NCBI GenBank assembly: GCA_947173945.1 | Contig: CAMWGV010000004.1 | Location: 1-64,000 of the forward strand | DNA: 64,000 bases | Origin: an uncultured Lachnospiraceae bacterium | Lineage (GTDB): Bacteria; Bacillota; Clostridia; Lachnospirales; Lachnospiraceae | Direction: 5' to 3' | In this document: positions 1-10,371 of the stretch, in pieces | Layout of the letters: each line of letters starts with the position of its first letter | How positions within the stretch are numbered: position 1 is the stretch's first letter | Translations under genes and position numbers: made by a program | The notes under the pieces: generated by a model | Told to the model about the DNA's origin: nothing | Database searches by the model: none | The model's input: only the letters and a program-made list of their open reading frames with translations

Positions 1-257
1 CTATATTACTCACATATTCTCATGTTCCAAACAGCAACTTCGCTGCCTATTTTTTGTGTGAAATAAAGCATCGAAGTAACTTGTTTTGTTAGACTCGAAT
101 TACAGCGCCAGATGCGCCCTTTTCTTTGAATGTCTGAAATGGATTTGCCCATGAAAGAAATACTATAATAATGCTTTGATAAGATAGTACCATATGCGTG
201 TTTATAATTCAAGATGTTTTTTGAAAAGAAAATTTGAAATTTCAATCAATAAAAATA
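1..257. other. AT-rich stretch without a supported gene
   Basis: No convincing gene is seen. The only longer open frame (minus strand, about 6-245) would start at TTG, has no Shine-Dalgarno sequence and gives a composition unlike its neighbours. The stretch lies beyond the terminator that closes the pilus operon, so it probably belongs to the next intergenic region. Confidence 0.5.
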
Positions 258-287
258 TAAGGCGGGTAAAACCCGCCTTACTTTTTT
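258..287 (-). terminator. Rho-independent terminator of the pilus operon
   Basis: A perfect 10-bp stem (TAAGGCGGGT / ACCCGCCTTA) with a 3-nt loop sits just after the stop codon of the 1812-aa gene. On the minus strand it is followed by a T-rich tail (TATTTTTATT). The other strand has CTTTTTT after the stem, so it may work in both directions. Confidence 0.9.
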
Positions 288-299
288 AGTTTATTCTTT

Positions 300-3200
300 T
301 TACGTCAAGTTAAAGAGTACATCCTTAATCATGATCTTAATTCTCTGGTAAACCTTGTTACCACTTGAATCTGTAGCCTCAATTACAATGTATGTGTACT
401 CACCATTATATGGGTCAAAGTATTCAGGCTTAAGTTTCAATGCTGATGCAATATTCTTTGTGCCATCTGCATTTGTAGAATCTACTACAGGATTACCCTT
501 GTCATCAACTAACGTCTTCAGTGTAGGGTCATACCGGTATACATTCTTTCGTTTTCCTGCTGATACACTCTTTGAATCCCAATCAGCAATAAGAATATGG
601 TTTTTATCTGAAACAAATGCATTGCTTCTGTTATCATCCGAGTAATCAAGGTCGTAGTATATTCTTACTCTTGTAAGCGTTGACTCAGAATCGGTTGTTG
701 CCTTAAAGCTGAACTCCGGATACTCATCCGTACCATCTACCTTCGTATAGTAGCTACCATCCTTACGCTTAATCTTTTCACCATATGTATCCTTATCATA
801 ATCATATACATAGATGCTTGGCATACTTGCACTCTTTCTTACAGAGTTACATATGATGTTGATGTAGAGCTTTCTCTCATCATTGTTCATCTTGCCTGCA
901 CCGGTAACATTGGAATGTCCAGCTCCACAGTAATATACGTTCTTGTATGAGTATATAAAGTAGCTGTCCCCGCCATCTCTAGGAGATGCAGCAAACATGG
1001 ATGAACCTTCCTGACCATTGTAACCACCTGCAAGTGAATACCATACCGTACACTTATCATCCTCAAGGTCAAGTGCATATGACTGTGGATGCGTACCTGC
1101 TATATAAATATCATCACTAAGCGTAAACGGATACAGTGTTATAAGTCCATCGTTATTCTTAGAACCCCTATTTGTACCATACTTTGTATTCTCTCTGGCA
1201 TCAAAGGCTGCAGAATTATACCAGTATGCCGCATATGACCAGCTCAGATATGCGTACTTGTATGCAATCGCCGAAGGGTTAGAGGACTTGTTTGATCCAT
1301 GTAAGCCATCTGTATAAGCAACTGTTGAATATAATCTGTTACTTCCTGCACCTGAGTCTCCATATTGGTACGGCTTCAAATCAGCAAACCATGTTGGATA
1401 TCTGTCATCACCGGACTTGTATGAAAGATTTGTCAGGAAGTACTTATCCTCACTATAGTTATCTGCAGTCTTATACTTAATGTACTGGTAGCTTGCGTCC
1501 GCAATCTCCATATGGTTTTTGTCCTGACCTACATATGCCCTTATTGCATTTGTAAGGTTATATGAGCCCGCATCACTAAATCTTGTGAATGTATCATGGA
1601 ACAAAAGAACATTTCCATTACCCTGTATATAATTCGTTAAATCCTTAAGACCATTGCTTCCTGCTGTAAAATCATCACCTGCAAAATCATCCGAAGGTCC
1701 CAAAATAACGGTTGAATAGCATCCTTTAATCCAGTTATTGGCATGTGCTTCCCTGTCATATTTCTTGTATAACTCTTTATACTCAAGCTCAACATTCTTT
1801 GCCTTTACATAATCCTTATATGCCGTACACAGCTTGTTAATATCATCTGCTGATAAATATGGCTGGAAACCTCCATACCTAAATGCAAAGCTAGAGCCTT
1901 CTGATGCATTAAACAAATCATAATACCGTTCTGTTCTTATGATATATGCTACCTCTTCTGCAAGATCCGTTTTTCCTCTTGCATTTAAAGCTGTAACAAG
2001 CTTTTCAAGTACTTCGTTAAGATCTGTTTTAGCATCAAGAGTCGTCTGTGTTATCTCAATGTTAGCACCTGTTATAGGATCCTTAAAGGTTTTATTCTGC
2101 TCTCCTGTACCACCGGAACCACCTGCAGCATCGTCAGCATCCTCTACATTGTCCGGAACTGCCTTCTCATCTCTCATGTAGGTGTAAAGATTCCAGTACT
2201 CAGAAGCATAAACCTCGCTGTTGTACTGCGTGATATAGGTAAGCTTCTCATCCAAATCATCTTTCCCATATTCCGCATAATCCTTAAATTCCTCTTCATC
2301 TAAATCAACACTGCCTTCAAACTTCGCAATTGCCGCACGCTTTTGATCATCACTCATCTTGGAAAAGTCATATGCCTCTCTTACCTGATCTGATATTTCT
2401 TCAACCTCATCTCTTCTAAGAATATCTATGTCAAAATCAAATCGGTCTGAAAGCCCATCTGCAAGGTTTATATGCCAATCATCAGCACCAAATTTTTTAG
2501 TGCCCTCATTTGTGAACTCCAAATTAGCATCATAATATGGAATACCAAACACATGTTCATGAGTTCCCAAATCATTTATATATGCACTCGAATATGGCCA
2601 AGGCATCTGGATTTCAATATTCGTGCCATACTGGTTGGCATAGTAATTTCCCGAATAATGTACTGGGAACCAACCTGCATTGTTAGCCAAAGGATTCTCA
2701 TCAAGTCTTTTACATGCCTGCTGACAAACGACACAGAAGTACAACGAGTTAGCACCCGTAGCACCTTCACCAAATACTTTCTCTTGTCCCCACTCGATAC
2801 CCTTCCCCGGCATAATCTGAAGCACTCTTACATTCTGCTTATCTTCTATCTTCTTTGGTGCCACATATGAAATTCCGGTTATACATGAAGTAACCTTTGT
2901 TGTATTATCCTTTGCTTCCAGCTTCCATGAAATAGGACCATAAAAGCTGTCTGCAAGCTCCATACTACAGCTTGTGCTTGAGCCCGGATAAGACAAATCC
3001 GTCGCATCATCATATCTTCCATTGCCGTCATCATCAATTCTCAGTGTGACATCAAAATTTGTAGTTCCCGAAACTGTATATTCAAATTCCAGAACCGACT
3101 TGTCATCTATCATGTCTAATGCTGAATCCGACTTTGTGTCATCGTATCTCTTAGGTGTCTTTGTTACCTCAAGGGTCGGACGCTTATATGATGCATTATA

Positions 3201-5738
3201 AACATCTGCAATTTTTTCTTTTTGACCTGTTACTGTTGTACCGTCGTCTATATTTTCCGTTCCTGACTGTGATGCAAAAACCTCAACATATCCAACATTT
3301 GTAGTACCAAGAGCTCCACCTGCATTGTCTGTATGACAAACTCCGTCCTTGTCAAAATCCCAAAGCACATTGTTTCCTTTATCCTTCAAGTCATAACAAG
3401 CCTTTAAAACCTTTGCCATGTTGCAATCAGGGTCAATAGAGTTCTGCAGATACGGATTATTATCATTTGCTTGTGCATCTACAATTGCCTGATATCCAGC
3501 TGCCGCATCATCACTGACTATAACAGGCATTCCTGCTTCTATATAATCAATAAGCTTCTGTCTCTGCTTATAGGTTACATCATTACCGTTAAGAGTTGTA
3601 AATGAGCTCTGTCCATTGACATTTGCATATGCACTACCCTCTCTTACGGAAGAACCGGACTCACCTGTACTGCTTACATCTATTGCGGTCATATCACCAT
3701 TGTGGGTATACATGACATAGATAGGAAGATACCTTATGTTACCATTTTGCATAGCAGTAATTAAGTGTGCCGAATTAATTCCATTGCCACAAATACCACC
3801 AAGTGCCTGCCACTGAGTAGCTTCCTTAAGTGCACTTCTGTTTCCTCCAATGTATATCAAATCGTAGGTTCCCAGAATATCTGTTGTGCTTGCTGCCATC
3901 TCCTCGGATGACATATGAACAACCTGAACATCATTTACATTCATACCAAGAGCATCCGCTATCTTAGCCTCTGAAAGCTCCCATGCATAGTATTCCGGTG
4001 TTGTTATTGTTCCGTCTGCATTAAGAGTGGAAATCTGCTCCTTCGGTGCATTTAACACCTCTGCAGGTACCGTATAGTAATTTCCTTTAACACCCAACTT
4101 ACCCAAATTTTCTGCATTCGGATGTGCTACCGTGCTCTTTTCTGCCATTTCCAAATCGATCGGATAACATGGCTGCAACTCCAAAACAGTAAACTTATTG
4201 GAAGAAGCATTTAAACCACCATATACCCGGAACGCAGATGCATTTAAAAGATCTGCAATTTTCTTACAAGTTGCTGCACTGTTACTTTGTGCGATTACTC
4301 CAAAGTCCTCTGCATTTGTTACCATTACGTTTGGCTTCTTTGAAACACCTGAAGTAGATGCTACTATAGAGTAAAGCATATTGTACTTTGAAGCTGTAGC
4401 GTCAAAGTTATCATCGCCGCCAGTATTTGAGCCGCCTGAATTTGCATTGCTTGAATCATACACCATCGTAACGTTTGCAAGCATCGCTGCACTAAACTTT
4501 CTGTACAAATCTGAAGAAATCGTAGCACTTCTCAAACCGGACTCCATAATAACCATATCGTACTCATCAAAGTTAAACTCAGCCAAGTTGGCATCGATAT
4601 CTGCCAATGAAGCCTCTTGCACCTGTACAAGATCCGGTCTGTCTGGATACCTTGCGTTGTATGCCTTGCTACGGAACAACGTCTCAGTCAGATAGTCATC
4701 TTCTTCATAAAGCCTATACACATGTTCATACGACGTTTTACCATCTGTGCTCCTTGCATCTACAGCTGAACCAAATCCTGTAAACAAAGCATTTGCCATC
4801 GGATTATCCGTATACACACCTGACGCTTGTGGAGAAATAATCAACACCTTTGCCATATTGTACGTCGATGTAGCATCTCCCGGAGTTGCATCCCCGATTG
4901 TTACAGGTGTCCAATGATTAACTTTATTGCTTCCGTTAATACCAAGATACAGAGAACCATTTTTGTGAGAAAGGAAATTCTCAGCTCCTGTTGCATCTGT
5001 GGCATTCTTTGTCGTATCCCATGCAAATGTATAATATCTGCTTCCCTTTGCATTAAATACATCTTTTACCAATTTTCCCATAGTCACTTGGTTTGACTGC
5101 TGACCTGATATCTTCTGTGTCTCTATCGGATTATCAATAATCATAGGGCGCTTCTTATTGTTTACATATGTATGAAGAAGTGCACTATATAAATCCTCAC
5201 TTAAGTCGTTCACGCCCGCCGTAAACATATCCTTTGGATCATTGCTTACATATATGAGGTCTGCATCCGCTATTTTCTCAATATCATCTGCTGTGATATT
5301 TCTTACACTATAATACTTATAGTCTATCTTACCCGCTGCCATAAACTGGTTAAAGGTCTCACTCTTATTACCATCAATTACATAATTTTTGAAAGGACTT
5401 TCGCCATTTTCATCCATATATGCAAGATACTCAAGATATGAACCTTTTGAACCATCCGGTAACGTAACCATGGCTGGTGAGTTTGATGAACCAACCTCTA
5501 CTATATGATAAACAGGATCTGCATCCGGATTTTCTTCCTCATCAAGATTTGAATTCTCAATGATTCTGTCTACCATAGTCATTTTTGCATCATCAGCAGC
5601 TGCTGCTACAATAGTCGGATCAACTGCCTCGGGCTTATCATTCCTACTTGCTAAGGAGAAGGACACGACAGTTACAGCCAGAACCATCACAAGCATCGCA
5701 GATAAAGCTGATATCATTATCTTCGTTTTTCGTTTCAT
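300..5738 (-). CDS. giant secreted protein of the type IV pilus operon (DUF5057-like)
   Basis: This 1812-aa protein starts at an ATG behind a strong AAGGAGG. It has an N-terminal signal or anchor segment (basic MKRKTK, then about 22 hydrophobic residues) and then an acidic, Asn/Asp/Tyr-rich extracellular body. No LPXTG sorting motif or C-terminal membrane anchor is seen. Several alpha/beta-like stretches recur, ending in similar strands (DLIYVSND, YDMVIMESG, YDLIYIGGN) near residues 160, 395 and 680, which suggests repeated Rossmann-like modules. A central stretch (about 1120-1350) is rich in charged residues, and Ig-like strands may follow near the C terminus. It resembles large DUF5057-type proteins of Lachnospiraceae as I remember them; no search was run. 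It is the last gene of the pil operon, directly after the minor pilins, so a pilus-tip or pilus-associated adhesin role is inferred. Confidence 0.6.
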   Translation of the reverse strand: MKRKTKIMISALSAMLVMVLAVTVVSFSLASRNDKPEAVDPTIVAAAADDAKMTMVDRIIENSNLDEEENPDADPVYHIVEVGSSNSPAMVTLPDGSKGSYLEYLAYMDENGESPFKNYVIDGNKSETFNQFMAAGKIDYKYYSVRNITADDIEKIADADLIYVSNDPKDMFTAGVNDLSEDLYSALLHTYVNNKKRPMIIDNPIETQKISGQQSNQVTMGKLVKDVFNAKGSRYYTFAWDTTKNATDATGAENFLSHKNGSLYLGINGSNKVNHWTPVTIGDATPGDATSTYNMAKVLIISPQASGVYTDNPMANALFTGFGSAVDARSTDGKTSYEHVYRLYEEDDYLTETLFRSKAYNARYPDRPDLVQVQEASLADIDANLAEFNFDEYDMVIMESGLRSATISSDLYRKFSAAMLANVTMVYDSSNANSGGSNTGGDDNFDATASKYNMLYSIVASTSGVSKKPNVMVTNAEDFGVIAQSNSAATCKKIADLLNASAFRVYGGLNASSNKFTVLELQPCYPIDLEMAEKSTVAHPNAENLGKLGVKGNYYTVPAEVLNAPKEQISTLNADGTITTPEYYAWELSEAKIADALGMNVNDVQVVHMSSEEMAASTTDILGTYDLIYIGGNRSALKEATQWQALGGICGNGINSAHLITAMQNGNIRYLPIYVMYTHNGDMTAIDVSSTGESGSSVREGSAYANVNGQSSFTTLNGNDVTYKQRQKLIDYIEAGMPVIVSDDAAAGYQAIVDAQANDNNPYLQNSIDPDCNMAKVLKACYDLKDKGNNVLWDFDKDGVCHTDNAGGALGTTNVGYVEVFASQSGTENIDDGTTVTGQKEKIADVYNASYKRPTLEVTKTPKRYDDTKSDSALDMIDDKSVLEFEYTVSGTTNFDVTLRIDDDGNGRYDDATDLSYPGSSTSCSMELADSFYGPISWKLEAKDNTTKVTSCITGISYVAPKKIEDKQNVRVLQIMPGKGIEWGQEKVFGEGATGANSLYFCVVCQQACKRLDENPLANNAGWFPVHYSGNYYANQYGTNIEIQMPWPYSSAYINDLGTHEHVFGIPYYDANLEFTNEGTKKFGADDWHINLADGLSDRFDFDIDILRRDEVEEISDQVREAYDFSKMSDDQKRAAIAKFEGSVDLDEEEFKDYAEYGKDDLDEKLTYITQYNSEVYASEYWNLYTYMRDEKAVPDNVEDADDAAGGSGGTGEQNKTFKDPITGANIEITQTTLDAKTDLNEVLEKLVTALNARGKTDLAEEVAYIIRTERYYDLFNASEGSSFAFRYGGFQPYLSADDINKLCTAYKDYVKAKNVELEYKELYKKYDREAHANNWIKGCYSTVILGPSDDFAGDDFTAGSNGLKDLTNYIQGNGNVLLFHDTFTRFSDAGSYNLTNAIRAYVGQDKNHMEIADASYQYIKYKTADNYSEDKYFLTNLSYKSGDDRYPTWFADLKPYQYGDSGAGSNRLYSTVAYTDGLHGSNKSSNPSAIAYKYAYLSWSYAAYWYNSAAFDARENTKYGTNRGSKNNDGLITLYPFTLSDDIYIAGTHPQSYALDLEDDKCTVWYSLAGGYNGQEGSSMFAASPRDGGDSYFIYSYKNVYYCGAGHSNVTGAGKMNNDERKLYINIICNSVRKSASMPSIYVYDYDKDTYGEKIKRKDGSYYTKVDGTDEYPEFSFKATTDSESTLTRVRIYYDLDYSDDNRSNAFVSDKNHILIADWDSKSVSAGKRKNVYRYDPTLKTLVDDKGNPVVDSTNADGTKNIASALKLKPEYFDPYNGEYTYIVIEATDSSGNKVYQRIKIMIKDVLFNLT

Positions 5739-5756
5739 TATGCTTTTACCTCCTTC

Positions 5757-6716
5757 TTAATTCTTTGCTTTCAGTATGTAAGAATTTCTTACGTTTACCA
5801 TTCCCAGTGACGTATAGGTCATGTTCTTCTTATTAAAGAAAAGATCAAATCCTATCGCACCTTTATTGTAATCTACCTTTGCTATACATCCGGATATGGA
5901 TGCACCGTCTGTTTTGTTATATCCTATTGAATCTGAATATAAACACTTTCTTATCCGTTCTTCATCTGTCCAGTCAACGATATAATCATTCAAATTCGTC
6001 ATATATGCATATCTCTGTTCAAGGTAAAGATTTTCCTCGTTGAAAGTGAACGTTGTCATCATTGTATCATACTCTGAGTAAACCTCATCCCCCGTGACAG
6101 ATGTATCTATTTTGATTTTATCAAAATTAATTGTAATACGATTAGCTATGGTTAATGTATCTGCAATTCTTGTATAACTGTTTGTAGTTGCATTTGCTAA
6201 ATCAATCGGTACTGATGAAATAATGACAAGCTTCTGTACATACAGCTCATCAGTTGGGGCAAGGTCGCTGAAAAACTTAATGTTACCCTTCGCTACCGTA
6301 TACCCATAATTTGCAAGGTCAGCTACAATAGCCTCCTTATTTTTGTCTATTGTTGCTATCTCATCATAAGCACCAGAAGCATCCTTTTGCAGATATGTCC
6401 GTTTATCAAACAATGCATATACCTTCAAGTCAGGTGTTCCCGTTACCGCTTCCCCACTCTTCGAGAAGTTTGGTGTTCCACTGAATGTATAGCCAAAAAT
6501 ATAAACCTTCTTAGCCTGCATTACCATGTCCGTAATCTTGTTATACGTATCCTGTGCCGATGTCTGCACTGTAATGTCAGCCTGAGCCTTCTTGTTGGCA
6601 AATACGCTGGAACCCATCATAGAGCTTATAGCAGTCATAAGAAATGCAAGAACTGCTATCGCTATTATCAACTCTATAAGAGTGAAGCCACTATTGTTTT
6701 TTCGTTTTGTTTCCAA
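5757..6716 (-). CDS. prepilin-like protein, PilW type
   Basis: This 319-aa protein has a class III prepilin leader: a short basic N terminus, then SGFTLIELIIAIAVLAF, where cleavage after Gly leaves Phe at +1 and Glu at +5. A hydrophobic helix of about 20 residues and a long beta-rich globular part follow. Size and position among minor pilins fit a PilW/PilJ-like minor pilin processed by the prepilin peptidase of the same operon. The start is TTG, with AGGAG about 9 nt upstream; no in-frame ATG is available near the leader. It lies 18 nt before the giant secreted protein. The sequence does not show which minor pilin it replaces functionally. Confidence 0.8.
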   Translation of the reverse strand: METKRKNNSGFTLIELIIAIAVLAFLMTAISSMMGSSVFANKKAQADITVQTSAQDTYNKITDMVMQAKKVYIFGYTFSGTPNFSKSGEAVTGTPDLKVYALFDKRTYLQKDASGAYDEIATIDKNKEAIVADLANYGYTVAKGNIKFFSDLAPTDELYVQKLVIISSVPIDLANATTNSYTRIADTLTIANRITINFDKIKIDTSVTGDEVYSEYDTMMTTFTFNEENLYLEQRYAYMTNLNDYIVDWTDEERIRKCLYSDSIGYNKTDGASISGCIAKVDYNKGAIGFDLFFNKKNMTYTSLGMVNVRNSYILKAKN

Positions 6717-6733
6717 TACTCATCACTCCTATT

Positions 6734-7324
6734 CTACTTTATTTGATAACTTCCATTTTTGTTAATTGTAACCGTTACCAAAGTTCCGCCATCCTTTTTC
6801 TTGAATTGGTATGTGCCCACACCATCCGTGCATGTACCTCTTTTGTCAAAAGATATTATGAATGGACTTGAAACATCATTGGTTATATCCGTAGTAGTGG
6901 AAGAACCGGCTGCCTTGTATGTTATTGTTGTATATGGACTTAAATTCAAGCCCTTTCCACCATTGTTGTTACCAAGATAATCATCATAGCTGAGCGAACC
7001 ACTGCCATCCCTTACACCTCTTTTAATAAAAAGCTTTTGTCCATCCTTGTAAAGTGCAAGAACATAAACGGCGTTCTTGTCAAGCTCTGATGCATCCATC
7101 TTGCCATCATTATTTGCATCATGGTATGCCTGCTGGCTCTTAGATTTCGCATACATGGCATTTACCTCAGCATAAAATGTAGTTGCAGCATCACGCACCT
7201 TTGCAGTATGCAACACTGATAATGTAAGAAAAGCTGCTGTGGAAAGTACGGCTATAATAGCAATTACTATTATCATCTCTGCTAAGGTGTAGCCTTTATC
7301 ATTTAATCTCTTAATCTTCTTCAT
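6734..7324 (-). CDS. prepilin-like protein (type II secretion/GspH-like)
   Basis: This is a 196-aa prepilin. The leader ends in NDKGYTLAEMIIVIAI, so cleavage after Gly puts Tyr at +1 and Glu at +5, followed by a hydrophobic helix. The globular part contains a D-x-N-x-D-G-like loop (DANNDGKMD) that resembles a calcium site. I chose the ATG at 7324 because GAGGTG lies 6 nt upstream; the alternative GTG three codons earlier falls inside that ribosome-binding site. It belongs to the minor-pilin group between the 1011-aa PilX-like protein and the PilW-like protein, and probably assembles into the pilus. Confidence 0.8.
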   Translation of the reverse strand: MKKIKRLNDKGYTLAEMIIVIAIIAVLSTAAFLTLSVLHTAKVRDAATTFYAEVNAMYAKSKSQQAYHDANNDGKMDASELDKNAVYVLALYKDGQKLFIKRGVRDGSGSLSYDDYLGNNNGGKGLNLSPYTTITYKAAGSSTTTDITNDVSSPFIISFDKRGTCTDGVGTYQFKKKDGGTLVTVTINKNGSYQIK

Positions 7325-7335
7325 AGGCAACACCT

Positions 7336-10300
7336 CTATTCTACATTCTTCATCCAGTTGTCAAAGCTTACAACATCTGAATAATCAATGGTATCAATTG
7401 TCTTGGTAGAAGTGTCTGCAGGGTCAAGTGCCGTAACTGTTGAATCCTCATATCCCTGGAACAGTTCAAGAACATATTTGCACTTGTCATCACCTGAAAG
7501 CTGACACTCTCTTATTATAGCCCTACAAATCTCAGGGCTGGCTGTCAGTGACTGAAGTTCATTATTTATGTATACCTTTCCACCTGACACTATCAGTCCC
7601 TCAAAGGACTTGACAGATGCGTCGAAGTATACATCACCCTTGGCAATAACAATACCCTTTACAACTCCATTGCTTCCTGCTTTTGCTTTTATAGTCACAA
7701 AGTCAGTATCAGAACCACCATTTGCCACACCATCATTAATATAGACACTATAGTCGGAAGCAAGTTTAAGTACCGTTGCCTCATTTCCACTCTCACTACC
7801 GCTTGCAGGTCTTAAATCCCTCAGTGTAGGATACTTTGAATTTGCTCCTATCAGTCTGATGTTAATGTATTTGTTTATAGGTGTAATAACTGTCTCTCCA
7901 AAATCATCATCTGACAGAAGTGAATTAATATATGTCTTCTCAAGATCACTTTTTGAAGCAAAATGACCAAGATTCCACTTCATATAGATATATTCTAAAT
8001 CAAGATCATCTGAGAGATAAAGAGCAGTGGTATTAACCCCATCACTACTAGCATTCGGTGCATAATGGCTTGGATATCTAAAATCCTGAACCTGTTGTGT
8101 CGACAATAAAGGACTAATATCAGCCTCACTACTTGCTGCCGTAATCATATCAAATACAACACCATTTTTTGATGTTATTGCTCCACTTGAGTAAACTATA
8201 GAGGAGGTTACATCCATCTCATCATTCATTGTAGGAAGAAGAATATCGCCTGCCTCAAAATCCTCATAGTTAGATATATCAACAAGATATTGTGCTATAT
8301 TACTGTTAGCATCCTTAAGCTCTTTCACATAATCCGCAATAAAGGCTGCGGCATAAGCACGGTCTGATGTATATGTTGTATTACCAGCAGCGGTTAACAT
8401 GTTATAGCATCTTGTGAAATCATAGTAGTAGTATTTCTTTCCCGATACCTCCTGCATAACACAAGGTATAAAAATGTCACGGGTTCCATTGTCTACTTTT
8501 CCAAACACGGCATCAGGGAAATATTTTTCAAAAAGGATACTTCCCTTGAGTGCTGTATGAAGCTTTGCCTCATAATATAAAGCTTGGTTTGCTTTATCGT
8601 TTAAAACAGGAGTAGGCATTCCTGTGTACATTACTGGTACATATGCCTTTTGGTTACTCTTAAGAGAAATACTCTCACCTGTTCTGTAATCTCTTAAATA
8701 CTGTGTATCCATAGGGTCAGGTGTATTTATATTTGACGTTTTTGGCATAAACTGATATGTCTGTCTTACAACATCCTGACTTGTTGAACCTGTTGTTCCG
8801 TCACCAACAGCTACATTAAGCTCTGTTTCGTTTATCTGCTTTGAAAGTTCAATATAAGAACGTCCTGCAAGGAAAATAACTCCGGTATCCCGAAGATCCA
8901 AAACAGCCTTTTCACCGTTTACAATAATGGCACTACTGTTATAGTGACCTCTGTTTGTAACCGTACCATCTGCATTTGTAATCTGGAAGTTCTCTGGCTC
9001 AACAGTAGGTACAAAATCTCTTATATCCCTTGCTGTACTGTCACCATATCCAAAATAGCTTCCCTTAAGCTGGAAGTATGCACCTGTCGCATTCACTTCC
9101 GTATCATCCTTTACATATACGTCTGCCCTTATAAGAGCTGATGCACCATTGTAGGTTATAACATCCTCATTTTTTGTATTTTTGCTTATTGTTCTTGTAC
9201 TGTATCCGCCAAGAACAATATTGTCAGTCCAAACCTCAGATTCACTTGTAGACTTACCGGTCTTTCCGTAAAGTGTAAGGTCTCCTGAATTCATAACCGC
9301 AATGGTTCCCGGTACAATAACAGTGTCAGCAAGAATGGAAACACTGGAACCGTTAATGTAAAGTCCGGAATACATACTTCTCTGGTTCACACCATTGTAA
9401 TAATCTAACTCTCCTGCTATTTCCGGATCATTTACAGAAGAATATGCATTGTAGTAAGTATTAACTGCACCGGTTCCACTGCTGTAACGCTTAGAGGTTA
9501 CACTTCCATGCGTATAATCATATTCCTCAACTTCAGATCCTGAGGAAACAGTTGTTTTGAATTTTTTACTAGCATCCGTAACCCCTGCTGTATAAGTTGA
9601 TTCATTATACTTTTTATTATAATAATCAGCTGCTGCATAAATATTTCCTGAAATTGTAAGTGGATTACCTGCAGGCTGGTTAATCTCAACACCCATATCT
9701 GCAACCATAGAGAAGTCAAACAAATTAGGATATGCTGAGCCTGTTGAATTGAATCTTACAGTAAAGTCCGGTTCGGCAATTACAATATCTGTTGATATGC
9801 TCTGTGTAAAGTAACCATTTGCCTGTGAACGGTTATACTCCTGCGTTCTTGTCAATGTTATATTTTTAATTACTACAGACTTTAAATTTCCGTTTGCATC
9901 TATGTCTGTTTTGTCAACATACACTTTTGACATATCAATCTCCACAGAGCTGTTTGTTATGTATTTGCTAAGCTCTGTCGCTATATTGGCACTGTCAAAA
10001 AAACTGTTATTTGCCAGATTGCTCATGAACTTCTGCTTAAACATATCATTTGCAGCCTGGTCATCAATCGTAACATAGCTGTTGGAATTCAAGTCATATC
10101 TGACCATGTTTTCCACTGTGTATATATATGCATCCTGCATATTTTCAACAGTCTTGGAACCAACACCTGCATAAATCTCATTCATCGCCTGCTCAACATA
10201 GTAAAAGTTGTCTCTGGCATTTAAATCCTGAAGCTTTTGCTTGTATGCGTACCCTGCAAACATAAGCAGTGCACCTACAATAATTCCAATAAATCCAAGT

Positions 10301-10371
10301 GCCACCACTACCATCACTATACTAGAGCCGCGATTATTTAGTTTTTTGATGAGTTTTTTAATCTTTTTCAA
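7336..10371 (-). CDS. giant PilX-like prepilin (1011 aa)
   Basis: The N terminus is strongly basic and followed by NNRGSSIVMVVVALGFIGII, a prepilin-like Gly and hydrophobic helix without the usual Glu at +5, as in PilX/GspK-type minor pilins. The remaining roughly 950 residues are extracellular in character: beta-rich, full of Asn, Ser, Thr and Tyr, with no obvious enzyme motif. It is several times longer than usual PilX proteins, so it may present a large tip domain. The start is TTG directly after the stop of the preceding pilin gene (TAGTTG), with GGGGG about 8 nt upstream, which suggests translational coupling. It may work with the 1812-aa secreted protein at the pilus tip; that is inference. 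Confidence 0.7.
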   Translation of the reverse strand: MKKIKKLIKKLNNRGSSIVMVVVALGFIGIIVGALLMFAGYAYKQKLQDLNARDNFYYVEQAMNEIYAGVGSKTVENMQDAYIYTVENMVRYDLNSNSYVTIDDQAANDMFKQKFMSNLANNSFFDSANIATELSKYITNSSVEIDMSKVYVDKTDIDANGNLKSVVIKNITLTRTQEYNRSQANGYFTQSISTDIVIAEPDFTVRFNSTGSAYPNLFDFSMVADMGVEINQPAGNPLTISGNIYAAADYYNKKYNESTYTAGVTDASKKFKTTVSSGSEVEEYDYTHGSVTSKRYSSGTGAVNTYYNAYSSVNDPEIAGELDYYNGVNQRSMYSGLYINGSSVSILADTVIVPGTIAVMNSGDLTLYGKTGKSTSESEVWTDNIVLGGYSTRTISKNTKNEDVITYNGASALIRADVYVKDDTEVNATGAYFQLKGSYFGYGDSTARDIRDFVPTVEPENFQITNADGTVTNRGHYNSSAIIVNGEKAVLDLRDTGVIFLAGRSYIELSKQINETELNVAVGDGTTGSTSQDVVRQTYQFMPKTSNINTPDPMDTQYLRDYRTGESISLKSNQKAYVPVMYTGMPTPVLNDKANQALYYEAKLHTALKGSILFEKYFPDAVFGKVDNGTRDIFIPCVMQEVSGKKYYYYDFTRCYNMLTAAGNTTYTSDRAYAAAFIADYVKELKDANSNIAQYLVDISNYEDFEAGDILLPTMNDEMDVTSSIVYSSGAITSKNGVVFDMITAASSEADISPLLSTQQVQDFRYPSHYAPNASSDGVNTTALYLSDDLDLEYIYMKWNLGHFASKSDLEKTYINSLLSDDDFGETVITPINKYINIRLIGANSKYPTLRDLRPASGSESGNEATVLKLASDYSVYINDGVANGGSDTDFVTIKAKAGSNGVVKGIVIAKGDVYFDASVKSFEGLIVSGGKVYINNELQSLTASPEICRAIIRECQLSGDDKCKYVLELFQGYEDSTVTALDPADTSTKTIDTIDYSDVVSFDNWMKNVE

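Noticed and set aside
6..245. 79-codon open frame on the minus strand
   Set aside because: TTG start without a ribosome-binding site, located beyond the operon terminator, with a composition unlike neighbouring proteins.
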